NCBI GenBank assembly: GCA_025359865.1
Contig: JANYDH010000162.1
Location: 1 to 39,737, forward strand
Origin: Actinomycetes bacterium
Lineage (GTDB): Bacteria; Actinomycetota; Acidimicrobiia; Acidimicrobiales; Ilumatobacteraceae
Direction: 5' to 3'
Length of the DNA stretch: 39,737 nucleotides
The position numbers and the translations under genes are program-made. This document shows, piece after piece, positions 8,338 through 16,252 of this stretch (position 1 is its first letter; each line of letters opens with the position of its first letter). Under the pieces are notes generated by a model that worked only from the letters and a program-made list of their open reading frames with translations, was not told where the DNA came from and did no database searches.

Positions 8338-9054
8338 ATGGTCAAGGCGCTCACAGATACCAACCCGGGGGCCCCTGACCCCGGCGACGCCGTTGATTCG
8401 GCTCCCCCAAAGAGCGCTGCGTCGGCCAAAAACGCCCACACCGAGGAGTTGGTGAAGTCGAAGCAGCGCGTTGCGGATCATGGGGAAATGTTCACCCCCG
8501 CGTGGATGCTCGATCTGGTGAAGTCCGAGTCCGAACGAATCGACTCGCGCTTCCTGGAACCGGCATGCGGGAGCGGCAACTTCTTGGTTCAGGTTCTGCA
8601 CCGGAAGCTCGCAGCAGTAGAGGTGAAGTTTGGGAGCTCGGAATTCGAGAAACGTCACTACGCGCTACTCGGTCTGATGTGTATCTACGGAGTCGAACTC
8701 TTGGATGACAACATCGTCGAGTGCCGGGGCAACCTGTTGGAGATCCTCACCGAATACCTGCGGCTCGACCCGTCGGAAGAACTCTGCGGGGCCGCCGCTC
8801 ACGTGCTCTCGCGGAACCTCGTTCACGGTGACGCGCTCACTATGCGGACCGCTCTCGGTGAGCCGATCGTCTTCGCCGAATGGGGTTACCTGGGTAAGGG
8901 CAAGTTTCAACGCCGCGACTTCCGCCTCGACGTCCTCACCCAGTCCGCTGCATTCAGCGAGGAAGGCAACCTCTTCGCTGAACTGGGTAAGCACGAGATC
9001 TTCACTCCAACCAAGACCTACCCTCCGATGACGGTGAAGGAGCTGGCGGCGTGA
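8338..9054 (+). CDS. Small N6-adenine DNA methylase-like protein
   Basis: A 238-aa class I SAM-dependent methylase-like protein. The SAM motif I is clear (FLEPACGSGNFLVQV, about residues 76-90) and a second conserved block reads CIYGVELLDDNIVECR. The catalytic (N/D)PPY motif IV is absent; the protein ends soon after TKTYPPMTVKEL. It therefore may bind SAM or DNA but not methylate alone. It is the first of three tightly packed genes: its TGA overlaps a GTG (9051) that is in frame with a methylase N-terminus, and the next partner supplies an NPPY motif. The pair may act as a split methylase, but that is inference. Confidence 0.8.
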   Translation: MVKALTDTNPGAPDPGDAVDSAPPKSAASAKNAHTEELVKSKQRVADHGEMFTPAWMLDLVKSESERIDSRFLEPACGSGNFLVQVLHRKLAAVEVKFGSSEFEKRHYALLGLMCIYGVELLDDNIVECRGNLLEILTEYLRLDPSEELCGAAAHVLSRNLVHGDALTMRTALGEPIVFAEWGYLGKGKFQRRDFRLDVLTQSAAFSEEGNLFAELGKHEIFTPTKTYPPMTVKELAA

Positions 9055-9097
9055 ACGCAACACAGGCGGGCTTTGCTTTGCGGGGCGAAACCCTGAT

Positions 9098-10708
9098 GTG
9101 CTTACCTGCATCGCGAACCTGTCCAACGACGAGGTCTTCACCCCACCCGAATTCGCCAACAGGATGCTCGACTCCGTCGCTGAGGCATGGGCGGCCGACC
9201 ACGGCGGAGCGAATATCTGGAACGACCCAACGGTGCGGTTCTTGGACCCGTTTACCAAGTCGGGCGTGTTCCTCCGTGAGATCACTAACCGACTGACCGC
9301 GGGTCTCGAAGACGCGATCCCCGACCTTCAGAGACGGGTCGATCACATCCTGTCCAACCAGGTTTACGGCATCGGCCTCACGCGCCTCACCAGCCTTCTC
9401 GCGCGCCGCAGCGTCTACTGCTCCAAGTTGGCGAACGGGGAACACTCGATCGCAAAGTCGCTGACAACCCCCGAGGGCAACATCTGGTTCGAGCGGATGG
9501 AGCACACCTGGGTCGGCGGCACAGAATGGGTGCTGACGGCCGACGACAACGGTAACCAGATCAAGAAGTTCAGCAACGGGAAGTGCAAGTACTGCGGGGC
9601 TGGACAGAAGAGCCTCGATCGCGGCGCTGGCTTCGAGTCGCATGCCTACGCCTTCATTCACACAGACGACATCAACGCTCGGGTCGCTGAGCTGTTCGGG
9701 GCATACATGCAGTTCGACGTCATCATCGGAAACCCTCCGTACCAACTTGCAAGCGACGGAGGAACGCGGGACATCCCCATCTATCAAATGTTTGTCGAGC
9801 AAGCGAAGAAGCTCGAACCGCGTTACGTGACGATGGTGATCCCCTCGCGCTGGATGGCAGGCGGACTCGGTCTTGCCGACTTCCGGCAGACAATGCTGGG
9901 TGATACGCGCATTCGGGTTCTTGTGGACTACCCGAATGCTGCCGAAGTGTTTCCATCCGTCGGTATCAATGGCGGTGCCTGCTACTTCCTGTGGGACGCA
10001 GCCCACGACGGTCTGTGCAGCACTTCCTCGGTCAGGGCAGGTGAGGTCTCTGGACCGACGAATCGGTCACTTTCCGAGTTCGATGTGCTCGTCCGGGACG
10101 ACCGGACGCTCGACATCCTCCGCAAGGTCCTGTATCGCCAAGAGCCGTCCATCAACACAATCCTCGCCCGCGACAAGGAGTTCGGCTGGACCTCCAACTT
10201 TGACGGCTTCCACACCGTCGAGAAGGCGGGCGATGTGCCGCTCTACTACATACGTTCCATGAAGCGAAGCCAGGGTTTCGTTGCGCGGGACGTTGTCACG
10301 AAAAGCGAGAAGCTCATTGACCCATGGAAGCTGCTCGTCCCGGCGGTTGGGTCTGGCCGTGAACGGGAACGCAGTGGCGTTGACCTCGTCCTCGGCCCCT
10401 CGCTGATAGCGCCATCACCATCGGTGTGTACCCAGTCGTTCCTCTTCTTCTACGTGTCGTCACGCTCAGAAGTGAAAAGCCTGCAGTCGTACTACCAGAC
10501 GAGGTTCTTCAGGTTTCTGGTTTCGCTTCGTAAGATTACCCAACACGCGACGCACTCGACCTACAGCTGGGTGCCGTTGCAGGCGTGGGACCGAATCTGG
10601 ACAGATGCGGCGCTCTACGAGAAGTACGGCATCACCAAGGACGAACAGGCCCTCATCGAGTCAATGATCCGTCCGATGACCTTTATGCCAGCGGCGGACG
10701 ATGACTAG
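9098..10708 (+). CDS. Eco57I-type N6-adenine DNA methyltransferase
   Basis: A methylase of the Eco57I/type IIG-III group, 536 aa from GTG 9098. It begins LTCIANLSNDEVFTPPEFAN, has a motif I variant FLDPFTKSGVFLREI, and a clear motif IV FDVIIGNPPYQL at about residues 206-217. A CKYCGAGQKS stretch between them may bind metal. The C-terminal ~250 residues would be target recognition. The 5' end is odd: NPD codons directly upstream of 9098 continue the family's N-terminus without a start, while a GTG at 9051 overlapping the previous stop is in another frame. A 1-base slip in the GGGG run near 9083 would join them. It overlaps the helicase gene by 8 bp. Confidence 0.88.
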   Translation: MLTCIANLSNDEVFTPPEFANRMLDSVAEAWAADHGGANIWNDPTVRFLDPFTKSGVFLREITNRLTAGLEDAIPDLQRRVDHILSNQVYGIGLTRLTSLLARRSVYCSKLANGEHSIAKSLTTPEGNIWFERMEHTWVGGTEWVLTADDNGNQIKKFSNGKCKYCGAGQKSLDRGAGFESHAYAFIHTDDINARVAELFGAYMQFDVIIGNPPYQLASDGGTRDIPIYQMFVEQAKKLEPRYVTMVIPSRWMAGGLGLADFRQTMLGDTRIRVLVDYPNAAEVFPSVGINGGACYFLWDAAHDGLCSTSSVRAGEVSGPTNRSLSEFDVLVRDDRTLDILRKVLYRQEPSINTILARDKEFGWTSNFDGFHTVEKAGDVPLYYIRSMKRSQGFVARDVVTKSEKLIDPWKLLVPAVGSGRERERSGVDLVLGPSLIAPSPSVCTQSFLFFYVSSRSEVKSLQSYYQTRFFRFLVSLRKITQHATHSTYSWVPLQAWDRIWTDAALYEKYGITKDEQALIESMIRPMTFMPAADDD

Positions 10709-13277
10709 GTCAGTCGAGGAGATCCTTACGCCGAAGCCCGAGGCGCGACTGCGGATCTACGCCTGGATGCCGAATGATCCGCCCGCCGCCTATGTCGGTC
10801 TGATCAAGGTGGGGCAGACCACGCGGCCCGATGTGAATGTCCGCATCAAGCAGTCTCAGGGGCAGATGCAGCAGGCCTACACGTTGCAGGTCGACGTCGT
10901 GGCCGAACGCGACGACGGCTCGATCTTCCGGGACGGAGATGTGCGCCAACGTCTGATCGACAAGGGCTTCGAGAACGTCGTCATTGGAGCATCGCGTGAG
11001 TGGATGCGTTGCAGCGTCGACGATGTGAAGACGGCGCTTGCCGAACTTCAGCGCGGCCTGCGGCTCACCGGCACGCATCACCTCACGTTCCCGATGCGGC
11101 GCGAGCAGGCTGAAGCCGTTGACAAGGCGAGCAGCTACTTTGGTTCGATCTGGAGCGAAGACCAAGCCGCTGTCCCGCGGTTTCTGTGGAACGCAAAGAT
11201 GCGCTTCGGGAAGACCTTTACCGCCTACCAGCTGGCCAAAAAGCTCGGTGCCAAGCGAGTTCTTGTGGTCACCTTCAAGCCGGCTGTGGAGGACGCCTGG
11301 AAGTCCGATCTAGAATCGCATGTCGACTTCGATGGCTGGCAGTACCTCTCGCGCTCGTCCGGTGGCGACCCGACACAGGTTGACTCTGACAAGCCGGTGG
11401 TTTACTTCGGTTCGTTTCAGGACCTTCTCGGTCGCGACGCGACGGCCAATATCAAGCCGAAAAACGAGTGGCTGCACGTCGTCAACTGGGATCTCGTTGT
11501 GTTTGATGAATATCACTTCGGCGCGTGGCGGGACACTGCCAAAGAGCTGTTCGAGGGCGAGGACGATGCGGTCGCCAAACAGGAGGCCAAGATCGAGTAC
11601 GCCGCAGGCCTCGAGACAATGAACGAGGACCTGAGCGAGTTGTCGGAGAAGGAGGCCGAGTTCCTTCCGATCACCACGCGGGCGTACCTCTACTTGTCTG
11701 GGACACCGTTTCGGGCGCTTGCGACCGGCGAGTTCATCGAGGAGCAAATCTTCAACTGGACCTACACGGACGAACAACGAGCGAAGGAGACCTTCGCCGC
11801 GGAGCACCCTGGGGAGCGGAGCCCCTACGGCGCCTTGCCGCAGATGCGCCTACTCACGTACCAGATGCCTGACGAGTTGCTGGCGATTGCGAGTGGTGGC
11901 GAGTTCGACGAGTTCGACCTCAACGAGTTCTTCGCGGCCACCGGTACGGGACCGAGCGCTGAGTTCAAGCACAAGAACGACGTCCAGAAATGGCTGGACA
12001 TCATCCGGGGGTCGTACGCGCCGACGCAGGTCGACAATCTCAAACTCGGCGGCCAGCGCCCGCCGTTCCCGTACTCCGACGTTCGGCTGCTGCCCTACAT
12101 GCAGCATTCGTTCTGGTTCCTTCCAAAGGTCGCTTCGTGTCACGCGATGGCCAACCTTTTGGCCGAGAAACAGAACACGTTCTGGCACGACTACTCGGTG
12201 CTCACGGTGGCGGGAGTGTCTGCCGGTGTTGGGCTCAACGCTCTGCCGCCGGTCCGCAAGGCCATCGGCAGCGGGTTCGACACGAAGACGATCACCCTGT
12301 CGTGCGGCAAGCTGACGACCGGCGTCACCATCGCGCAATGGTCGTCGATCCTGATGCTGCGCAACCTCAAATCGCCCGAGACGTACTTCCAGGCAGCGTT
12401 CCGGGTGCAGTCGCCTTGGTCGATTACGAACCCCAACGGGGACGACCCAAACGAGGAAGAGGTCCTCAAGCCGGTCTGCTTCGTGTTCGACTTTGCCCCG
12501 ACGCGTGCACTTCGGCAGTTGGCCGACTACGGCATAGGGCTGTCGCCGAACGAGTCAAACCCAGAGACAGCCGTTCAAGAACTCGTATCGTTCCTTCCTG
12601 TGCTCGCCTACGACGGTTCGCACATGACGCAGGTCGACGCTGGCGGAATCCTCGACATCGCAATGGCGGGCACCTCGGCGACGCTGCTGGCCCGCAAGTG
12701 GGAGAGCGCGCTGCTGGTGAACGTCGACAACGACACCCTGCGCCGCGTGCTCAGCAACCCGGAAGCAATGGCCGCCGTGGAGCGGATCGAGGGCTGGCGC
12801 GCACTGGGCGACAACATCATCGAAACCATCATCAACAAGAGCGACAAGGTCAAGGAACTCAAGAACAAGGCCAAGTCCGGCGACCTGACGCCCGGCGAGA
12901 AGAAGGAACTCACGGACGAGGAGAAGGAGTACAAGTCGAAACGCAAGCTGGTGCAGGAGAAGCTGATCAAGTTCGCAACCCGCATCCCTGCGTTCATGTA
13001 CCTCACCGACTTCCGCGAGAACACCCTCCAGGACGTCATTACGAAGCTTGAGCCCGACCTGTTCCTCACCGTCACCGGCCTCACCGTCGACGACTTCCAC
13101 CTCCTGGTGCGACTCAAGGTCTTCAACACCGAACAGATGAACCAGGCGGTGTTCGCCTTCCGGCGCTACGAAGACGCCAGCCTCCGCTACACCGGCATCG
13201 ATTCACACCCCGGCCTCGCGCACTACGGCCTCTACGACACCGTGGTTGCGCGTGACCACGGTGTGGCACACGTGTAG
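10701..13277 (+). CDS. DEAD/DEAH helicase with N-terminal T5orf172/GIY-YIG-like domain
   Basis: An 858-aa protein, probably the restriction subunit of the cassette. Residues ~15-60 contain YVGLIKVGQTTRPDVNVRIK, matching T5orf172 (GIY-YIG-like) nuclease domains. The SF2 helicase follows: motif I is AKMRFGKT at 165-172, motif II FDEYH at 268-272, motif III YLSGTPFRAL, and late motifs SCGKLTTGVTI and YFQAAFRVQSPW (Arg finger type). A highly charged Lys/Glu stretch near residue 720 looks coiled. Its ATG lies inside the end of the methylase gene, so the two are co-translated. It resembles type III-like Res proteins in layout, but cutting specificity is unknown. Confidence 0.87.
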   Translation: MTRSVEEILTPKPEARLRIYAWMPNDPPAAYVGLIKVGQTTRPDVNVRIKQSQGQMQQAYTLQVDVVAERDDGSIFRDGDVRQRLIDKGFENVVIGASREWMRCSVDDVKTALAELQRGLRLTGTHHLTFPMRREQAEAVDKASSYFGSIWSEDQAAVPRFLWNAKMRFGKTFTAYQLAKKLGAKRVLVVTFKPAVEDAWKSDLESHVDFDGWQYLSRSSGGDPTQVDSDKPVVYFGSFQDLLGRDATANIKPKNEWLHVVNWDLVVFDEYHFGAWRDTAKELFEGEDDAVAKQEAKIEYAAGLETMNEDLSELSEKEAEFLPITTRAYLYLSGTPFRALATGEFIEEQIFNWTYTDEQRAKETFAAEHPGERSPYGALPQMRLLTYQMPDELLAIASGGEFDEFDLNEFFAATGTGPSAEFKHKNDVQKWLDIIRGSYAPTQVDNLKLGGQRPPFPYSDVRLLPYMQHSFWFLPKVASCHAMANLLAEKQNTFWHDYSVLTVAGVSAGVGLNALPPVRKAIGSGFDTKTITLSCGKLTTGVTIAQWSSILMLRNLKSPETYFQAAFRVQSPWSITNPNGDDPNEEEVLKPVCFVFDFAPTRALRQLADYGIGLSPNESNPETAVQELVSFLPVLAYDGSHMTQVDAGGILDIAMAGTSATLLARKWESALLVNVDNDTLRRVLSNPEAMAAVERIEGWRALGDNIIETIINKSDKVKELKNKAKSGDLTPGEKKELTDEEKEYKSKRKLVQEKLIKFATRIPAFMYLTDFRENTLQDVITKLEPDLFLTVTGLTVDDFHLLVRLKVFNTEQMNQAVFAFRRYEDASLRYTGIDSHPGLAHYGLYDTVVARDHGVAHV

Positions 13278-13341
13278 GGGATGAAGTGCCCGCTCTAGGT
13301 GCGTTGGCCTCTGCATCGGCGACGCCGTCGGGTGAGCGAAA

Positions 13342-14708
13342 ATGAGTCGTCAGGATCGCGCTGTCCCCAAGAAGGCGGAGTGGGTGAAGCCAGTCGATCT
13401 CGAACGTCTATCGGACGATGAGCATCGCGCACTGGCAGCGGAGTTGCATGAGCGGTGGAGCAATGGCGAGAAGAAGTCCCCGCTTGAAGTGGAGTACTTC
13501 GGGAACGCCACGAGCCACGGCAAGTTCTTCACCGGTTATGTCAAGAAGTGGCGGGGGATCGATACCGAGGGCCGCTCGGTCCAGGCCCTCCATATAGCGC
13601 GACTCGAAGCGCTCTTACGCGCTCACGGAATTTCTCCATCTGATGCAGGTGATCTTGCTGAGGAGCATCGCCTGCTCGCCAAGTCCCGCGAGTCTGCCCT
13701 TGCCGCACTTCGCATCTATAACGATCCGTCCGCAGGCTTTCGGACTGAGGCTTTCGGACTGAGGCTTTCATCGTGTTGATGGTCATCGCGTGGAACTCGT
13801 TGCTCCAGGCGATTCTCGAACGCGACAAGGTCGACTATTACGAGCGCGGCGATGATGACCGCGTCATCGAGATCTATGGACGTGGAAAGGTAAAGGAGAC
13901 ATGGGCGCTGGTTGCCCTTGCTCTCTCCGGTACCGAGCGTCAAGGGATGCGCGCCAACCTTGACTTCTTTCTCGGCCTGCGAAACGTCATTGCTCACCGG
14001 TATTTGCCGTCGATCGATCAGGCTGTTGCTGGCGAGTCCCAAGCGATGCTGCTCAACTTCGAGTCAGTCCTTGTCGAGGAGTTCGGCGAGGAGGCGCAAC
14101 TTGGTGAGGAACTCAGTGTGCCCTTGCAGCTGACTGGGTTCCGCAACCCCAACGGCTTGACTGCCCTCAAACGAGCGCAGTCGGCGCTGCCGGTCGATGT
14201 GATGAACTTTCTGGCCCGTCATCGCGAGCAGCTGACTGATGACGTGCTCCGTGATCCTCAATATTGCCTTCAGGTGTTCTTCGTGCCGGTGACGGCGAAT
14301 CGGGAACGGTCGGCGGATGCTGCCGTTCGGTTTCTTAAGCCACCAATCCCCGACGATCTGCGCGAGCAGCTCGAAGGTCTGCTCCAGCTCAACGTTGTTG
14401 ACAAGCCCAGGCTCGTACCAGTCGTGTCCGATGATCTGCTCCGGCCCTCCGAGGTGGTAAATCTCGTGGTCGCTCGGCTGCCCTATCGATTCACCCAAGA
14501 CACGCATACCCGGTGCTGGAAGCACTACGGAGTTCGCCCGGCAAGCGACAGCAGCGAGCCTGAAGCGACGCAGCCAACGTACTGTCGCTGGGATCGGCTC
14601 ATGAAGGGTTACGGCTACACCAGGGCGTGGGTTGACCGCCTCGTCGCTGACCTGAGCGAACCTGCGGCCTACCAGCGAGTCGTCGGCTTCGTGCCCGACC
14701 CTCGATGA
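13342..14708 (+). pseudogene. DUF3644 HEPN-type gene, frameshifted by a 14-bp duplication
   Basis: Two frames together encode one DUF3644 protein. The first (13342-13779) carries ESALAALRIYNDPSAGFRTE; the second continues with LMVIAWNSLLQAI and runs to 14708. At 13737-13764 the 14-mer CTTTCGGACTGAGG is present twice in tandem, shifting the frame. Removing one copy gives a single 450-aa reading frame with FRTEAFIVLMVIAW across the join. The second half has GLRNVIAHRYL, an Rx4H motif (Arg codon 13980, His codon 13995) like that of HEPN RNases. It follows the methylase-helicase cassette and may be its effector. As written it is off, but reversible by slippage. Confidence 0.85.
13737..13764 (+). 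repeat. 14-bp tandem duplication
   Basis: CTTTCGGACTGAGG occurs at 13737-13750 and 13751-13764, followed by a partial third CTTTC. The duplication adds 14 bp (not a multiple of three) inside the DUF3644 gene. Confidence 0.95.
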
Positions 14709-14749
14709 ACTGAAATTGCCTCGTGGTAACGCTTCGTGCCGAATCGGCT

Positions 14750-14774
14750 CGAACAAGGGCGAACCAGGGCAAAC
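14750..14774 (-). repeat. 10-bp-phased CGAAC repeats at the right element end
   Basis: CGAACAAGGG (14750) and CGAACCAGGG (14760) are tandem, followed by CAAAC at 14770. Read on the minus strand these are GTTCG units at 10-bp spacing, the inverse orientation of the decamers at 153-232. They lie about 230 bp inside attR. Confidence 0.5.
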
Positions 14775-14919
14775 AGTGAAGCCGCGAAAGGCCTGTTCAG
14801 AGCGTATTTACACGAACACCGCTGAACTGCCCCGACCACCTCGGATGCGTTTCCTAAACCGCAGCTCGGTTGAATCCGTGGGTCTGCCCGTGTGGATCGT
14901 CTCAGTCGATCTCGTACAT

Positions 14920-14942
14920 AACTCTCAGAATAACTCTCAAAC
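14920..14942 (+). repeat. Element-end direct repeat, right copy
   Basis: ACTCTCAGAATAACTCTCAA and its flank match 238-260 over 22 bp with one internal mismatch. The stretch 14709-15167 between genes holds these repeats and attR but no gene I can support. Confidence 0.6.
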
Positions 14943-14999
14943 GGCCGCAAAATCTTTCCGAAGTGGCATCTACCAGGGCTTTCGCGGCATCGGGCGGAG

Positions 15000-15017
15000 T
15001 CCCGTCCACCTCCGCCA
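15000..15017 (+). repeat. attR core (18 bp)
   Basis: This is an exact copy of the last 18 bp of tRNA-Sec including CCA. The sequence upstream is not tRNA-like, so this is the distal attachment site rather than a second tRNA gene. Confidence 0.85.
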
Positions 15018-15167
15018 CGAACATGCAGCTCAGAGGCTGTTTCATCTCCCAAAGTCGCCCTATTGGTCACAGAATGGTCACGGCGGGAATGGGTGGTGGT
15101 CGGCCGTGTCGCTCAATCGCTCTATTGTCGGTTGATATTGCTCGAAAATGGAGCGATACTCGGAGGC

Positions 15168-15842
15168 ATGCGAGTCGCCGCTCCGCCCCTCCTCCCGATC
15201 TTCAGATCGCGGCTCCAGGGGGAGCTCCTCGCGCTTGTTCTGGTCGACCCATCACGCTCGTGGACCGTCGAGGAACTCGCAGACCGAACGGGGCATCCGT
15301 ATCAGACGGTCGCCACCGAGGTGCGCCGCCTGCAGGATGTCCAACTCGTCCACATTCAGACAGTGGGCAGGACGAAGCTTCTGTCGGCCAATGAGTCCAA
15401 CCCATACGTGCCTCCGTTGACACGGTTGGTGCTGATGTCGTTCGGGCCGCCACTCGTGATCTCCGAAGAGTTCGGCACCGTGAGCCGGATCGAGCAGCTC
15501 ATGATCTACGGATCGTGGGCAGCGCGCTATGACGGCGAAGCCGGTCCGGCCCCGAACGACATCGACGTGCTCGTCATCGGCCGACCGGATCGCGACGAGA
15601 TCCACGAGGCGGCGCTGCGGGCGCAGCAGCGGCTCGGACGGGAGGTCAATGTGATGCTCCGAACTCGAGTCGCGTGGGACAAGGCGATTGATGGCTTCAC
15701 CCAACAGGTTCGCTCCTCACCGCTTCTCGAGGTCCGGTACCCTCAACCGGATGCCGAGGTGGAACAAGGGAAGCGAGGTCGTCGAGCGCCTACTCGAATC
15801 GCGCCAACTCCAGCGCGTGCCGGCCGACGCGGCGACCGTTGA
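15168..15842 (+). CDS. MNT-type nucleotidyltransferase with N-terminal winged helix (antitoxin)
   Basis: A 224-aa protein joining an ArsR-like winged helix (about 10-65: LALVLVDPSRSWTVEELADR, then HPYQTVATEVRRL) to a minimal nucleotidyltransferase domain. The latter shows YGSWAARYDGEAG followed by NDIDVLVIG, the GSxAxG...DxD signature. MNT antitoxins neutralise HEPN toxins, in studied cases by modifying the toxin. The ATG at 15168 is preceded by GGAGG only one base away, so translation may be leaderless; an upstream ATG at 15063 is open but unlikely. It overlaps the HEPN gene by 92 bp, and the basic C-terminus (KRGRRAPTRIAPTPARAGRR) lies in that overlap. Confidence 0.82.
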   Translation: MRVAAPPLLPIFRSRLQGELLALVLVDPSRSWTVEELADRTGHPYQTVATEVRRLQDVQLVHIQTVGRTKLLSANESNPYVPPLTRLVLMSFGPPLVISEEFGTVSRIEQLMIYGSWAARYDGEAGPAPNDIDVLVIGRPDRDEIHEAALRAQQRLGREVNVMLRTRVAWDKAIDGFTQQVRSSPLLEVRYPQPDAEVEQGKRGRRAPTRIAPTPARAGRRGDR

Positions 15843-16221
15843 AGGACTCATCGAGTCCGCCCGCCGTCACGTCGCCACTGCAGGGACTGCCACCACCAAC
15901 GACCCGGAGGGCGCGTTCGCACTCGCCTACGACGCGGCTCGGAAGGCGGCGAGCGCATTGCTCGCCCATCAAGGTTTGCGTGCGACAACAACCGGTGGCC
16001 ACATCGTCATCGTCGAAGCGATGAACGCCCAGTTCCCAGGTGTGCCCGGCCTCAAGTCGATCGATCGCCTGCGACGCCGACGGAACCAAGCGGAGTACCC
16101 AGACCCTTCGAACTACGACCCCGTCACCACCGAGGAATCGGAAGACGCGCTGACCGTTGCGACCGATTGCATCGGGGCAGCGTCCCGACTCGTTGCAGCC
16201 GCACAACTCGGCGTCTTCTGA
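15751..16221 (+). CDS. HEPN domain protein (SAV_6107-like), toxin partner of the MNT protein
   Basis: A 156-aa all-helical protein with the pattern of SAV_6107-type HEPN proteins: AFALAYDAARKAASALLAHQ then GLKSIDRLRRRRNQAEYPDP. The RNQAEYP segment takes the place of the classical Rx4-6H loop, and no His follows the Arg, which is usual in this subgroup. The start is ATG 15751; upstream in-frame ATGs sit deep inside the MNT gene. The overlap with an MNT gene supports a two-gene HEPN/MNT toxin-antitoxin unit. It lies just outside the selC element, and no element of its own can be defined. Confidence 0.8.
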   Translation: MPRWNKGSEVVERLLESRQLQRVPADAATVEGLIESARRHVATAGTATTNDPEGAFALAYDAARKAASALLAHQGLRATTTGGHIVIVEAMNAQFPGVPGLKSIDRLRRRRNQAEYPDPSNYDPVTTEESEDALTVATDCIGAASRLVAAAQLGVF

Positions 16222-16252
16222 TCGTCGCCACTCCGGCCCGAGGAAGCACCTC

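Larger units (their letters stand above)
123..15017. mobile_element. Integrative (mobilisable) element in selC, ~14.9 kb
   Basis: The boundaries are an 18-bp direct repeat, TCCCGTCCACCTCCGCCA, in the tRNA-Sec 3' end (123-140) and at 15000-15017. An intact tyrosine integrase lies just inside the tRNA-proximal end. Cargo in order: integrase, DUF1016 nuclease, excisionase-like gene, an ISL3 insertion, MobF relaxase, methylase, second methylase, helicase, and a frameshifted DUF3644 HEPN gene. A relaxase without a visible T4CP or mating-pair genes suggests mobilisation by a helper rather than self-transfer. The restriction-modification-like and HEPN genes make it a defence-carrying element. The boundaries are seen directly; mobility is inference. 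Confidence 0.85.

Noticed and set aside
6970-8658. A long minus-strand open frame opposite the relaxase
   Set aside because: It is antisense to a clear relaxase-helicase and crosses into the methylase gene; no recognisable domain.
14846-14876. A TTCCTAAACCGCAG...GGTTGAATCC string resembling a tRNA-Arg(CCT) 3' half
   Set aside because: The T-arm and acceptor do not pair and the match to the fragment at 20629-20672 is patchy; too weak to call a tRNA remnant.
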